In this document: positions 50,524 to 59,637 of the stretch, one piece after another | Layout of the letters: each line of letters opens with the position of its first letter | Numbering within the stretch: position 1 is the stretch's first letter | NCBI RefSeq assembly: GCF_027891095.1 | Contig: NZ_JAQIIO010000001.1 | Location: 598,501 to 662,500 of the forward strand | DNA length: 64,000 nt | Reading direction: 5' to 3' | From: Aliiroseovarius salicola | GTDB lineage: Bacteria; Pseudomonadota; Alphaproteobacteria; Rhodobacterales; Rhodobacteraceae | Translations under genes and position numbers: made by a program | Notes under the pieces: model-generated | Database searches by the model: none | Seen by the model: the letters and a program-made list of their open reading frames with translations, nothing else | Told to the model about the DNA's origin: nothing

Positions 50524-51090
50524 CTAATTTACAATGACTTTTGTCCCTTTCGTCACCAATGAATACAGACGCATCACATCAGAATTCGACAGCCTGAAGC
50601 ACCCCGAAGTCTCAAACCCACCCAGTGTGCCAGAATCATTCGTTCCGTGAATGCGATACAATGTGTCTTTACCGTTGCTGTGCAGATATAATGCGCGTGC
50701 ACCCAACGGATTATACGGGCCAGGGGGGACATACCCCGGCAGATCTGGCTGACGCTGGCGCATCGCAGCAGGCGGACGCCAGGCAGGCCATTCGGTTTTG
50801 CTACCAACATACACTGTCCCGGTCCACGTGAACCCGTCTCTCCCAACACTGATTTTATAGCGCTCTGCGGTCCCATTTCCGAGGACTCGGTAGAGTATCC
50901 GGTCAGTATTGGAAATAATGATGGTCCCGGCACGTTCTTTGGAATCAAATGGCACGACTTGTACGGATGTCGGGCCATGATCGCGCGGTACCTTTTTGCT
51001 TGTCTGAGCCTGCGCAGTGTTTGGCTCCAAAATCGCACCCAAAATGAATGCGACCGCCACTGCGAGAATGAAGGGAAATCGAGAAGTCAT
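50524..51090 (-). CDS. L,D-transpeptidase (YkuD family) within tad operon
   Basis: 188 aa. Signal peptide (about 1-28, QAQT). YkuD catalytic region near the end: YRIHGTNDSGTLGGFETSGCFRLSN with catalytic Cys in SGC and conserved His in HGT. Such enzymes make 3-3 peptidoglycan crosslinks or anchor proteins. The gene starts inside the cpaE stop (ATGA) and is followed by cpaF, so it is made with the pilus machine, probably to open or reinforce the wall around it. No LysM domain. Confidence 0.88.
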   Translation of the reverse strand: MTSRFPFILAVAVAFILGAILEPNTAQAQTSKKVPRDHGPTSVQVVPFDSKERAGTIIISNTDRILYRVLGNGTAERYKISVGRDGFTWTGTVYVGSKTEWPAWRPPAAMRQRQPDLPGYVPPGPYNPLGARALYLHSNGKDTLYRIHGTNDSGTLGGFETSGCFRLSNSDVMRLYSLVTKGTKVIVN

Positions 51091-52244
51091 TTGGCCTCCA
51101 ATCTTGGGGTCAGCATTGTGGTCATATATTTACGTAACCCTCGCACAAAGCGAGAACGACTGGAAATCTCGCGTGGCAAAACGCCACGATCTAGGCTCTC
51201 TTCGATCAAAGCATCATCGCGTGGCATGAAATACACCGGAGTGTCACCAAACAGCTCCTTCAACCGACTTTTCGTAAGTTTGTTGCCAAACATCCGCTTT
51301 ACGCTCTTGTTGATGACGATTTGCACCGGGATATCGCCGTCCCGTAAGTTGCGGATTCTTTCTAGCGTATCAATGGTGTGTTTCAGCGCAGGCAAATTGC
51401 CTTCTGTGACCAGCGTGCAGGAATTGACGGCCGCAAGAACATCCTCGCGCCACTCGGTTTCGTAGTAGGGAATATCGAGAATGGTCACTTCGTGCTGCAA
51501 ATTCACAGCATCAAGCATGCGTAAAACCAGCTCATACCCATTGGCGTCAGTCAGTAATTCGGGCCGCTTGAAGGAATAGACAAAATAGCCGTCCCGCTGC
51601 TGCTCCTGAATCAGGTTAGCAAACTCCGCATCAATGCGCTGAGGGGTCGACAGGATTTTGTCGAGTTGGAACCCGTTAATCATATTCAGGCTGTAACCGC
51701 AGTTGCCCGTTGCGAAATCCAAATCGAACAGGGCGACGGTTTCGCCTTTTTTTACCGTTTGAGAGACCATTAAATCCGCAAGAGAGACTGCAAGCGTGGT
51801 CGCGCCTGCTCCTCCTGAACCCGAGATCACCGCATGAACCCGGTTGGTCTTGATCCGCGTTCCGCGTATCCCATTTTCAATGGATTTGATCAGACTGTCA
51901 GCATCGATTGGGTGATGCAGCCAATCATGGACCTGCAACTTAATCAATTGTCGCGTCTGCTCTTCGTTCAGCTTGTCCGAGACGATAATGATCGGCACTT
52001 TTGAAAACCGAGCGCGGGCCTGATTGAGTAGATCAAGCAGGTTCGTATCCAACTCATTTCCGCTGATAACAACCGCATCAACCCGTACGGATCGATCAAG
52101 TTGTTCAAAGGGTTTGCCTTCCGACTGAACGGCCCGAAATTGAGACGTCTCATCGATAACATGCGTAATGCCATCGCAAAGCGCAGGATCGGTGCAGGCA
52201 ATCAGCACTCTAAAAATATGGAAGTTTTTCTCGGCGTTCTTCAT
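51087..52244 (-). CDS. cpaE: Tad pilus localisation ATPase CpaE/TadZ
   Basis: 385 aa. N-terminal receiver-like domain (about 8-125) lacking an obvious full phosphorylation site, then a MinD/ParA-type ATPase domain: deviant Walker A ISGSGGAGATTLAVSLADL, LFDLDFATGNCGYSLNM, VTILDIPYYETEW. TadZ places the pilus machine at the pole. First base of its stop overlaps the L,D-transpeptidase start. Confidence 0.9.
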   Translation of the reverse strand: MKNAEKNFHIFRVLIACTDPALCDGITHVIDETSQFRAVQSEGKPFEQLDRSVRVDAVVISGNELDTNLLDLLNQARARFSKVPIIIVSDKLNEEQTRQLIKLQVHDWLHHPIDADSLIKSIENGIRGTRIKTNRVHAVISGSGGAGATTLAVSLADLMVSQTVKKGETVALFDLDFATGNCGYSLNMINGFQLDKILSTPQRIDAEFANLIQEQQRDGYFVYSFKRPELLTDANGYELVLRMLDAVNLQHEVTILDIPYYETEWREDVLAAVNSCTLVTEGNLPALKHTIDTLERIRNLRDGDIPVQIVINKSVKRMFGNKLTKSRLKELFGDTPVYFMPRDDALIEESLDRGVLPREISSRSRFVRGLRKYMTTMLTPRLEAK

Positions 52245-52250
52245 TTTGCC

Positions 52251-52895
52251 TCACAGGGATGTACTTGAAAGGTCTTCACTGGTGACCGTAACTGGATGGG
52301 CTGGAATGGACATGAAATTGAATACGCCAAGAGCGCCAAGGAACGGCAGCTCAAAACCCAACCCATTTGTGCCCACGGTGACTGTCAGCACAGGCCCCAG
52401 AGGCCGCCCGACATATCCAAGACCAGAACGCTGATAGGACACCCAGACATGCTCTGGGCGCAGCTTGGTGTTGAAGTCGCACATGCCAGGCATAAGACCC
52501 AGGCCCGGGGCACAAACCGTGTCAATGCTGCCATCGGCAGCCACGCCGTAGATTAGCCGGTTCAATTCAGCGCTTTGGCAGGCAACACCCGTTCCGGCGC
52601 CACAGGAGGCCGAGACAGTTGAATCCGGAAAAGGATCCCCAGGTACGGCGGTGCCAGGATTGGTAAGCGCGGTCCATTGTGCGCTAGTTGTGTCCACAAG
52701 AGGGTCTGATACGACCGCGACCCGGGCCCCCAGTTGCAGCGCTTTTACCGTTTGATTCCATTGGAACACGGCAAATCCAAATTCGATCATTACAGCAAAC
52801 ACCAAGATGACGACGGGCAGGACAATGATGCCCTCCATCATGGATATTCCGCTCTGATCATCGCGGAATCTGCGATATATCGCGCGAATCACCAT
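52251..52895 (-). CDS. TadE-like minor pilin
   Basis: 214 aa. Class III signal at the N-terminus: QSG^ISMMEGII with Glu at +5, followed by a single helix (IIVLPVVILVFAVMIEFGFAVF). The C-terminal periplasmic part is a TadE/TadF-like domain with paired cysteines (SASCGAGTGVACQ, CAPGLG..MCDF). Overlaps the preceding tadE gene by 7 bases. Confidence 0.85.
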   Translation of the reverse strand: MVIRAIYRRFRDDQSGISMMEGIIVLPVVILVFAVMIEFGFAVFQWNQTVKALQLGARVAVVSDPLVDTTSAQWTALTNPGTAVPGDPFPDSTVSASCGAGTGVACQSAELNRLIYGVAADGSIDTVCAPGLGLMPGMCDFNTKLRPEHVWVSYQRSGLGYVGRPLGPVLTVTVGTNGLGFELPFLGALGVFNFMSIPAHPVTVTSEDLSSTSL

Positions 52896-53362
52896 CCCAG
52901 ATACCTCTGATAATGTGCGTATTCGATACGTACGGTGTTGATCCTCAAAAGAGCGAACAGAGGTGAACCGGCATAATCCAGTTCAGCTTTTGCATAGACC
53001 TTGTCACCATTATTCGGACTGGGCGGCAAATCGGTTTTCGCAGGTAAAATCGTCAACTGGCTGTCACTTTGCCAGTTAGGAACCCGCAAGGCTCCAGTGC
53101 CTTGCGGATTGCCATAAAATGCTATGTTGCGCGCCTTGGTCATTGAGCAATTGGATGTGTAGCCAACCACATTTGGTTTACACCTCGCCCAATAACGCGC
53201 CGCATCGCGTACACCTGTCTGCACCTGATGGCGCTGCCAGAGCACATTCCCGAACTCGAGGATTCCAACGGACAAAAGCGTAATAAGCGGCAAAACCAGT
53301 AGAGATTCCACAAAGATAGAGCCTTTTTCACACCTTCCAAGGTTTTGCCTTTTGTCCAACAT
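52889..53362 (-). CDS. TadE-like minor pilin
   Basis: 157 aa. Class III signal KG^SIFVESLL with Glu at +5 and one N-terminal helix (LLVLPLITLLSVGILEFGNVLW). Periplasmic part has two cysteines (RCKPNVVGYTSNCS). Start at ATG 53362; the longer frame begins with TTG and has no gain. Processed by the CpaA peptidase encoded 5 kb upstream. Confidence 0.82.
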   Translation of the reverse strand: MLDKRQNLGRCEKGSIFVESLLVLPLITLLSVGILEFGNVLWQRHQVQTGVRDAARYWARCKPNVVGYTSNCSMTKARNIAFYGNPQGTGALRVPNWQSDSQLTILPAKTDLPPSPNNGDKVYAKAELDYAGSPLFALLRINTVRIEYAHYQRYLGW

Positions 53363-53471
53363 CCGGAAAATCCAATTCAAGATAAAACTGTGTACACGTC
53401 TCCATTGGCGCAAAAATGCGCCTTATACTGATCAATAGCTTTCGTGCCGAGTTGCGGCGAATACCTGCGGC

Positions 53472-53669
53472 TTAATTATCGTCCGTCAGATCCGTGTCTC
53501 CTACATAAGGTGGCCATGGGGATACCACGTGAATGGCCGAATTGGCCTCCATGGCATTCCCGGCCGAAGCGGAAACAGTGTCTCGGTTATTTTGATAGTC
53601 CGCGCAGCCTGCAAGCAGGCCAGCCACGGCGAGGGCGCAAAGCGCGCGTTTATTTGACAAGCAAGCCAT
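53472..53669 (-). CDS. Small lipoprotein in tad operon
   Basis: 65 aa, signal ending in lipobox LLAGCAD (Cys21 or so). The mature part is about 44 residues, polar, without a recognised domain (SAIHVVSPWPPYVGDTDLTDDN). Its start overlaps the cpaC 3' end by 20 bases, so it is translated with the secretin; it may act as a pilotin-like partner, but that is only a guess from position. Confidence 0.65.
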   Translation of the reverse strand: MACLSNKRALCALAVAGLLAGCADYQNNRDTVSASAGNAMEANSAIHVVSPWPPYVGDTDLTDDN

Positions 53670-55068
53670 CTTCGAACTCCAAATCAATCATATGCCCATA
53701 TGGGCCAACAACACCATCCCCTTCGCGGAACGAACGGAGCATGCGACGGTCGACTTCAAGCATTCCCAACAGGAACAACTCGACATCATTCGAAGACCGT
53801 GTGGTGTCAAACGGGGTTGCCAGAGGCTCGTTAGGAGCGGCAGGTCGTACCAGTTTCGGGGTAACCAGAATAACCAGATCAGTTTCCCGCTTCTGGAATT
53901 CGGTCGAGCGGAACAATGCGCCGAGGATTGGAACTTGACCCAGCCAAGGCAATTGCTCAACCCCGCGTGTGTTGCTGACATCTAGGAGACCAGCAATTGC
54001 GAAGCTCTGGCCATCACGCAGGGAAACGGTTGTGTCTGCCTTACGGCTGATGAAACCAATGCCATTGCGCGGAGTTTCGTCAATGTCGCTGACTTCTGGG
54101 CGGATCCGCAGCTGAATAAGCCCTTGATCCAAAACAACCGGGCGGAAATTCAGGCGCACACCGTATTCACGATATGCCGTTTCTTCCGCGGTGCTTCCAT
54201 TTTCACCCACCACTGCACGAGAGATCGGAACTTCACCACCGACAACAAAGTTTGCTTCAACACCACTGGTGGTTATCAGCTTGGGGTTTGCCAGACGGCG
54301 GGCCAGTCCACGCGTTTCCAGCGCGTCAATCACAACATCGATTTGTGCGCCGGCATTGGTAAGAATATCACCAACGATGGTTCCAAACGGCCGAGACTGA
54401 GTCGCTGGCGTGTTGCCTGAACCAAAGACTTTGACCCCACCGCTGCTGGTGATACCGAGGTTGACACCCAGTTGACGACCGGCATTTCGCTGCACTTCCA
54501 AAATACGCACATCGAGCTGAACTTGTTGGCCGCTGCGGACGCGGATGCCATTGATAATCGGATCTTCCGAATACTGCTCTGCAATTCTGAGAACGGCGCT
54601 CAGATCCACATTGTCCCGCACATCGCCCGACAGGCGAATCCGGTCGTTCACGTTGGCGACGCTAACATTGGCTGCGGGCACAGAGCGATTGATCACTGCC
54701 TGAAGCTCGGAGAAATCACGCCGTACACGAATATTCATCACGCCGAGCAATTCTTTGTTGACGTCATACATGGCGATATTGGTAAACCCGCTGGCCTTCG
54801 CCTGGATATAGACGGAGGTGTCAGACAGCGGGAATACATCCGCAATATTCGGATCACCTACCACCAGGTCAGAAACCGGAGTGTCCGTATTAACGGTGAG
54901 AACGTGACCCGGTGCGACGGTGAATTTATCAACCACCCCATCTCCAAGTGTGATCTCTCTCATGCTTTCCTGCGCCATCACGGGCGCCGAAAGAGCAATC
55001 GCAGCAAGGCAGAATGTCCATGTCGTCGCGATTGCCCGAAGCAGTTTTGCTTTTTTTAGTCTTGCCAT
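53650..55068 (-). CDS. cpaC: Tad pilus outer-membrane secretin CpaC/RcpA
   Basis: 472 aa. Signal peptide (ends VMAQ). N-terminal pilus assembly domain (GHVLTVNTDTPVSDLVVGDPNIADVFPL), BON-like repeat (VINRSVPAANVSVANVNDRIRLSGDV), and a C-terminal secretin domain (EVQRNAGRQLGVNLGI, VEANFVVGGEVPISRA, QLRIRPEVSDIDE, VEQLPWLGQVPILGALFRS, RETDLVILVTPKLV). Forms the pore for the pilus. ATG at 55068 is preferred over 55080 (GGGACAGG upstream). Confidence 0.95.
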   Translation of the reverse strand: MARLKKAKLLRAIATTWTFCLAAIALSAPVMAQESMREITLGDGVVDKFTVAPGHVLTVNTDTPVSDLVVGDPNIADVFPLSDTSVYIQAKASGFTNIAMYDVNKELLGVMNIRVRRDFSELQAVINRSVPAANVSVANVNDRIRLSGDVRDNVDLSAVLRIAEQYSEDPIINGIRVRSGQQVQLDVRILEVQRNAGRQLGVNLGITSSGGVKVFGSGNTPATQSRPFGTIVGDILTNAGAQIDVVIDALETRGLARRLANPKLITTSGVEANFVVGGEVPISRAVVGENGSTAEETAYREYGVRLNFRPVVLDQGLIQLRIRPEVSDIDETPRNGIGFISRKADTTVSLRDGQSFAIAGLLDVSNTRGVEQLPWLGQVPILGALFRSTEFQKRETDLVILVTPKLVRPAAPNEPLATPFDTTRSSNDVELFLLGMLEVDRRMLRSFREGDGVVGPYGHMIDLEFEDGLLVK

Positions 55069-55132
55069 AGCCTGTCCCATCGGTTCTGAGCCAATTTTTT
55101 CATCTGCACCTCAGTTGAGAGGCGGAAGCGGC

Positions 55133-56200
55133 TTATTCCGCCGCCGCTTCTTCAGAATTTACTTTCGGCACCAAATAATCAACACGTTTACCGCTCCTGA
55201 TCACCCCGACGTTAGCCTTTTTGGGCTTTCGTGGCGGAGGTGCAGCAACTATAGGTTCAACCTTAACAGAACTTGCGTCTCCAATGCTTGTCTCTACGTC
55301 ATCAATGCGTGTGGAAATGTCGCTCATGAAGCCTTTCAGCAACGTTTCGACCTCTTCGCGCATCAAATCACTGTCAGATGGGCCTGCTCCGGCTGCCGCG
55401 AGCTTTGCGGCTTCGGCATTTGCCTTTTCGTTTTGGAGGCGAAGCTCCTCAGCAACCTGGGGATCAACGAGATCCAAAGTGGTCACACGCTGTAGGGATT
55501 CGGTTTCAGACGAACCGATGTTGCGCAGTGCCAGCGACATGGTTCCGACATTGGCAGCCAACGCCAGCTTTTGCGCCTCTTCCGTGCTCACTTCGAATGT
55601 CACAGTCCGCACAACGCTTGGTTGGTCTTTTCGATCATCTGCAATCTGATCGATTGCCAGCACTTTGACGCCTTGAAGCAGGACATCAACAAATGCGCCA
55701 TTGCCACGGTTACGGGTCAGCATGATGTCAACGCGGTCACCGGGTAATACAAACCCTGCCACACCCAGCACATCGTTGACCCGAATAGAAATGGCTTTCA
55801 TTCCAGGGGTCAAAGCGGTGGATAGTTTCGCCCGTTGACCGGGGGCCGTGATCTTACTGATAAAGATTGGCTCACCGGCTTCGATAGAGGACACAACAAA
55901 ACGCGCTTCTTCTTCTTTTTCCGACACAAGCGGATCGATCGAAGTGAAAGCCCCTTTTGGTAAATCTTCAGCGGCCCAGGTGATCTCTTCCAGTTTGTCA
56001 CGGGTGAGGCGTTGCCCAAATTGCAACACGGTCCTTGCCACCACAATTGTTTGCTTTGGTTGTTCTTCCACCTCTTGGGCCGGAATGACTTCAGAAAGAA
56101 TATTCGCCCGTTCTGTTGTCAGCCAGATTTGGGTGGTGAATGCCGCAAGAGCGGCCAGAACGACGGCCAGTAACAGACTGACCACAGTAGTCGCACGCAT
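55133..56200 (-). CDS. cpaB: Flp pilus assembly protein CpaB/RcpC
   Basis: 355 aa. Signal-anchor (about 8-28) then SAF domain (QTIVVARTVLQFGQRLTRDKLEEITW) and RcpC domain (GMKAISIRVNDVLGVAGFVLPGDRVDIMLTRN). C-terminal stretch after 245 is alanine-rich and ends with a basic DxxRxGKRVDYLVP part. Sits in the periplasm with the secretin. Follows the pilin gene. Confidence 0.92.
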   Translation of the reverse strand: MRATTVVSLLLAVVLAALAAFTTQIWLTTERANILSEVIPAQEVEEQPKQTIVVARTVLQFGQRLTRDKLEEITWAAEDLPKGAFTSIDPLVSEKEEEARFVVSSIEAGEPIFISKITAPGQRAKLSTALTPGMKAISIRVNDVLGVAGFVLPGDRVDIMLTRNRGNGAFVDVLLQGVKVLAIDQIADDRKDQPSVVRTVTFEVSTEEAQKLALAANVGTMSLALRNIGSSETESLQRVTTLDLVDPQVAEELRLQNEKANAEAAKLAAAGAGPSDSDLMREEVETLLKGFMSDISTRIDDVETSIGDASSVKVEPIVAAPPPRKPKKANVGVIRSGKRVDYLVPKVNSEEAAAE

Positions 56201-56363
56201 AACTGCCTCCTATCCGCGCATGGTGCGTTGATCGCGATATTGCGATCAACGCTTTTCTTGAATCTGCGACTTCAAATTGAGTTTCACAACAGCCTGTTTT
56301 TTATAGTCTGGTTGGCTCTCAAATTTGGTCCGCAAGAACTCCTCCAAAGTATCGGATAGGAGA

Positions 56364-56585
56364 TTAGCCGCTTCCGCCACCAACAACAGCAGGTGCACCA
56401 AGATCAGAATCTTGCATCCATTGTGCCCAGCTATCCCACTGAACGCCAAGTTGTTCACCGAACAGCAGAACGGCAGCGATCACAGCAGCGGTCAAAAGGC
56501 CAAGCAGAATAAGGTATTCAGTCAGGGCAATCCCGTCTTCGTCGTGTTTGAAGCGAAGATAGAGTTTCGTAAACATGTCAGTCAT
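56364..56585 (-). CDS. Flp-family type IVb pilin
   Basis: 73 aa major pilin candidate. Class III leader ends at Gly18: G^IALTEYLILLGLLTAAVIAAVLLFGEQL with Glu +5 and Tyr +6, the Flp signature. The mature pilin would be 55 residues with a C-terminal glycine tail. First gene after the 344-base control region; GGGAG is 9 bases before the ATG. Gene probably strongly transcribed on its own with cpaB following after about 163 bases. Confidence 0.92.
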   Translation of the reverse strand: MTDMFTKLYLRFKHDEDGIALTEYLILLGLLTAAVIAAVLLFGEQLGVQWDSWAQWMQDSDLGAPAVVGGGSG

Positions 56586-56929
56586 TTCAATATACTCCCA
56601 ATTATAGAGGCAACTCCCGAAGGTGTTTTCCGCCTCCCCCTTTGCAAAGATGAAATGCAGCCCGAATTAGCCTCGGGAAATGGTTACTGGAAAAACTCAA
56701 ACTTGCATCTCAATGCCTTCAAATTACCACATTCTCGTATCCGGGTCAAAAAAATGACACAATTTCAGTAAGTTCACAGGCTCAAATTGAAACAAACCTA
56801 GGGATATCCAGTGGACTGTAGCAAATTTGCAAACTAAGGGTGGTTAACGAGTGATGTGTCACTGCCTAAAAAATAGGCAACTTAAACTTTTGGATTGGTC
56901 ACTAAACCTTTAGGATTACACCCTTGTTC
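56586..56929. promoter_or_regulatory. Control region between tadG and the flp pilin gene
   Basis: 344 bases without a gene. Three adjacent palindromes lie at 56821-56879: GCAAATTTGC; AGTGA-4-TCACT (56850-56863); TGCCTA-5-TAGGCA (56863-56879... arms 56863-56868 and 56874-56879). Just past these, AAACTTTTGGATT (56884) and AAACCTTTAGGATT (56904) form a direct repeat with a 20-base period. It must contain the pilin promoter on the minus strand; the -35 and -10 boxes are not assigned. Confidence 0.5.
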
Positions 56930-58513
56930 CTATCGCACGAGAATCGATTCGGCACGGATAAATGTGTCCAAAGTCCCGTTGCCGCCGTAGCCAGTGATAT
57001 CAATGAACTCGACATCGATGGTGCCGTCATCTGTACTGCTTGGCAGCTTTTCAATGGGACGCACCAAGAAGATGCTGGCATAGCTGTTTACTGGGACCGT
57101 TGCCTGACCGTTAAACGGATTGGCCAGACAATCAACGATGGCAAGCGGAATGACACGGCGATCTTTGGTGCCAGCAGGTGCGCTTGGATCCGACGGATCC
57201 CAGGCTGGCTGGCTGGCTGGGTTGCTATTTGGATCTGAGCAAGCAGGATATCCAACTTCGCCACCAACGGAGGTATTATTCACCAGAGTGTATCCCCCGC
57301 TAAGCTCTTCCTCGATTTCATGACGGTAAACATCGTAACGCGATGGTTGAAGACCGGTAAATGAACTGGTGACATTTGAAAGCTCACCCAGATTTGCGGC
57401 GTGGTTTACCGACCAGTAACCGTTGATATCCCACTTGTCCCATGTTGGGGAGCCAGCAGGGGCTCCGCCAGGGGTAAGTGTTCCGTAATCACTTGGGGTG
57501 CCAATCCATGACCCGGACACGCCATTTATTGGTGTGCCCATCGGCGAAATGTCCGGGAAGCCCATGAAATTGGCGTCATATGGGGACACAAGTTCCTGAT
57601 TGTTGCAAATATTTGCCCCCGGATCATAACCTTTGCGCACATTAAATGCGGGAGAATAAGAGCCCGTTTCAGTTTTGAGCGGGCCTTCCCAAATGTCGAA
57701 ACGAACGTTGTAGCCAAATCTTATTGATGTGGCATATCCGGGCTTCGTTTCAACTGTGTCTGAATCGTAGCATGAGGGATTCTTCTTTCCGGCAAAATAA
57801 TCGCGAATTGCAGCGGCGCTGGAAGATCCATCAACCTGAAGATACCCAAAGTTTCCAGGCATGGCGGCACCGGTTGTGTTCTGTTTGCCGCGAAGTTTTA
57901 CGATTCGTCCGTGCAAAACCCCATTATCAAATGCATTTTGCAGGTTGATACCAGTGCCCTCAAACGGATTGCAGATGAACAATGGAGGGATATCGCATGC
58001 GGCGCTTTGAGACATTGCAACGGCTTCCGCGCGGACCGGTACAGAACTGATGAGAGGGTCCAGAACGGCAGAAAATATTGATCTCAAATCCTGCGAAGAG
58101 GCAGAGACAAAGACATATTCTGCATCGGCGCCAACGGTCGCGATGTTGCCGGAAGAGAAATCGAGCGGGGAATGATCATTTGTGGGGATGGTTTTTAAAA
58201 ACCGCACGATGAATTCTTCATCTATGCCTTCATATTCAAGCCGAATTGAAATCTCGTCAGGTGCGGTGCCCAGAAAATTAACGGTGTTATCCACTTCTTC
58301 CATCGCAGCCTTGGCGCGGGTGATTGCGTCTGACCCTCCATCAAGTTCAACCGCCCCTGCCAAAGCCAGTGCGTCTGCCGCCGCCTGAAGGTCTGAGTGG
58401 GCATTGTTGCCGCGGCTAATATCGATGACCAATACCGCCATGCCCAGAAATACAGGCAAGAACATCAATGTCAGAACAAGTACATAACCTTTTATGTCTT
58501 CAATAAATTTCAT
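56930..58513 (-). CDS. tadG: TadG-like Tad pilus minor protein
   Basis: 527 aa. One N-terminal helix (GYVLVLTLMFLPVFLGMAVLVIDISRG) in the class III signal position, followed by the DLQAAADALALAGAVELDGG motif of TadG/Flp pilus-assembly proteins and a long periplasmic part with several cysteine pairs. Unlike the TadE pair, the residue at +5 after the glycine is Leu, not Glu. Start at ATG 58513; the longer frame adds 14 residues. Confidence 0.85.
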   Translation of the reverse strand: MKFIEDIKGYVLVLTLMFLPVFLGMAVLVIDISRGNNAHSDLQAAADALALAGAVELDGGSDAITRAKAAMEEVDNTVNFLGTAPDEISIRLEYEGIDEEFIVRFLKTIPTNDHSPLDFSSGNIATVGADAEYVFVSASSQDLRSIFSAVLDPLISSVPVRAEAVAMSQSAACDIPPLFICNPFEGTGINLQNAFDNGVLHGRIVKLRGKQNTTGAAMPGNFGYLQVDGSSSAAAIRDYFAGKKNPSCYDSDTVETKPGYATSIRFGYNVRFDIWEGPLKTETGSYSPAFNVRKGYDPGANICNNQELVSPYDANFMGFPDISPMGTPINGVSGSWIGTPSDYGTLTPGGAPAGSPTWDKWDINGYWSVNHAANLGELSNVTSSFTGLQPSRYDVYRHEIEEELSGGYTLVNNTSVGGEVGYPACSDPNSNPASQPAWDPSDPSAPAGTKDRRVIPLAIVDCLANPFNGQATVPVNSYASIFLVRPIEKLPSSTDDGTIDVEFIDITGYGGNGTLDTFIRAESILVR

Positions 58514-58597
58514 TTCCCCAACCCTATTCGTTCGTAAACTCCATCTAATGCGCAAAGCGTCTCTTTAACCGGCAAAACGGATTTGCCTGCATGCATC

Positions 58598-59077
58598 TTA
58601 CCAGAAATTCGTCGAAACGATAACTGATAAGGTGATTGGTACGCCATACGGGACGTTGGATGTGTCTCGAATCAGCGTCAAACGTCTTGCGACATATGAT
58701 GATCCGTTGCTTCCCAAGCCTGATCGGATGACCAATAGAAAAATCACTGAAAATACCAAAAGGGCAATCGCGAACTCGCCCAGTGATGACCATCCAACAA
58801 ACAGACCTGCAGGAAGAAAAAGCTTCGCATCCCCGCCGCCCATCAGCTTCAAGGTCCAAAAGACATAGCCTATGACAAACATGACTGCGCCAGCTATCAA
58901 GTGAGCCTGAATTGCGTGGAACTTGTTGGTTGCAGCCCAGATAAAAAACAAACCAAGCAATATTACAACATCACGATTGCGGATCTTGAGTGTACGAAAG
59001 TCAAGGTAAGCGATGCGCAAAAGCCAAGCGATCGTAGACAAAACCGCTATGAGGTTTAGCGCATCAAGCATTTGCAT
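58598..59077 (-). CDS. cpaA: Prepilin peptidase CpaA/TadV
   Basis: 159 aa polytopic membrane aspartic protease. The two catalytic aspartates are seen in YLDFRTLKIRN and GGGDAKLFLP. It cleaves pilin and TadE/F/G leaders. Length is that of the short TadV/CpaA family, without the methyltransferase domain. Followed after 84 bases by tadG. Confidence 0.92.
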   Translation of the reverse strand: MQMLDALNLIAVLSTIAWLLRIAYLDFRTLKIRNRDVVILLGLFFIWAATNKFHAIQAHLIAGAVMFVIGYVFWTLKLMGGGDAKLFLPAGLFVGWSSLGEFAIALLVFSVIFLLVIRSGLGSNGSSYVARRLTLIRDTSNVPYGVPITLSVIVSTNFW

Positions 59078-59112
59078 GTCTCAGAAAGAGCATACAGCTA
59101 CCGTATCCCGGA

Positions 59113-59637
59113 TCAGATACCTTTCAGGTCACCGGGAGCACGACGCTGGTATGACACCGAGTTGCGCAAGAGTTGCAGGTTGTTCGCCGCAAACTCGTTA
59201 GACGGATCGATCTCATATGCCTTCAAGAAGTATTTGCGTGCAGTCGTGAGATTTCCGCGCAGCAGGTGAGAATAACCGTAGTTATTCAGGAATTCGATGC
59301 GATTCCCAATTACAGGCTGCAACTTGCGATAAGCAAAATCTGATTTGTCAAATCGGCGCAACATGTCGGCTGAGGCAGCAAACCCAAGCCATGCCTGGGG
59401 ATCCTGCGGCGCTACATCAATGGCCTTTTTGAAACGGCTGTAGGCTTTGCCATAGTTGCCTTCGCGGAACTGAACACGGCCCGCAACGATAAGTTCATCA
59501 TTGGGATAGTAGCTGACATTTGATGTGTCTTTTACAGATTCGGCACTGTCGCTGGTCGACGACAAATCACCGATATCGATGCCATTACACCCGACAACGC
59601 CAAAAAGAATAACTGCTGCAATAATTGCTTTTTTCAT
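59113..59637 (-). CDS. TPR lipoprotein, TadD-like
   Basis: 174 aa. Lipobox VVGC (Cys16 or so) then three TPR-like repeats (ELIVAGRVQFREGNYGKAYSRFKKAIDVAPQDPQAWLGFAASADMLRRFDKSDFAYRKL, GYSHLLRGNLTTARKYFLKAYEIDPSNEFAANNLQL). TadD is an outer-membrane TPR lipoprotein needed for Tad pili. It heads the minus-strand group that continues with cpaA and tadG. Start at ATG 59637. Confidence 0.8.
   Translation of the reverse strand: MKKAIIAAVILFGVVGCNGIDIGDLSSTSDSAESVKDTSNVSYYPNDELIVAGRVQFREGNYGKAYSRFKKAIDVAPQDPQAWLGFAASADMLRRFDKSDFAYRKLQPVIGNRIEFLNNYGYSHLLRGNLTTARKYFLKAYEIDPSNEFAANNLQLLRNSVSYQRRAPGDLKGI

Noticed and set aside
56246-56458. 70-residue frame ending in a hydrophobic N-terminus overlapping the pilin gene
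   Set aside because: Overlaps the Flp pilin in another frame; the pilin has the full family signature and ribosome site.
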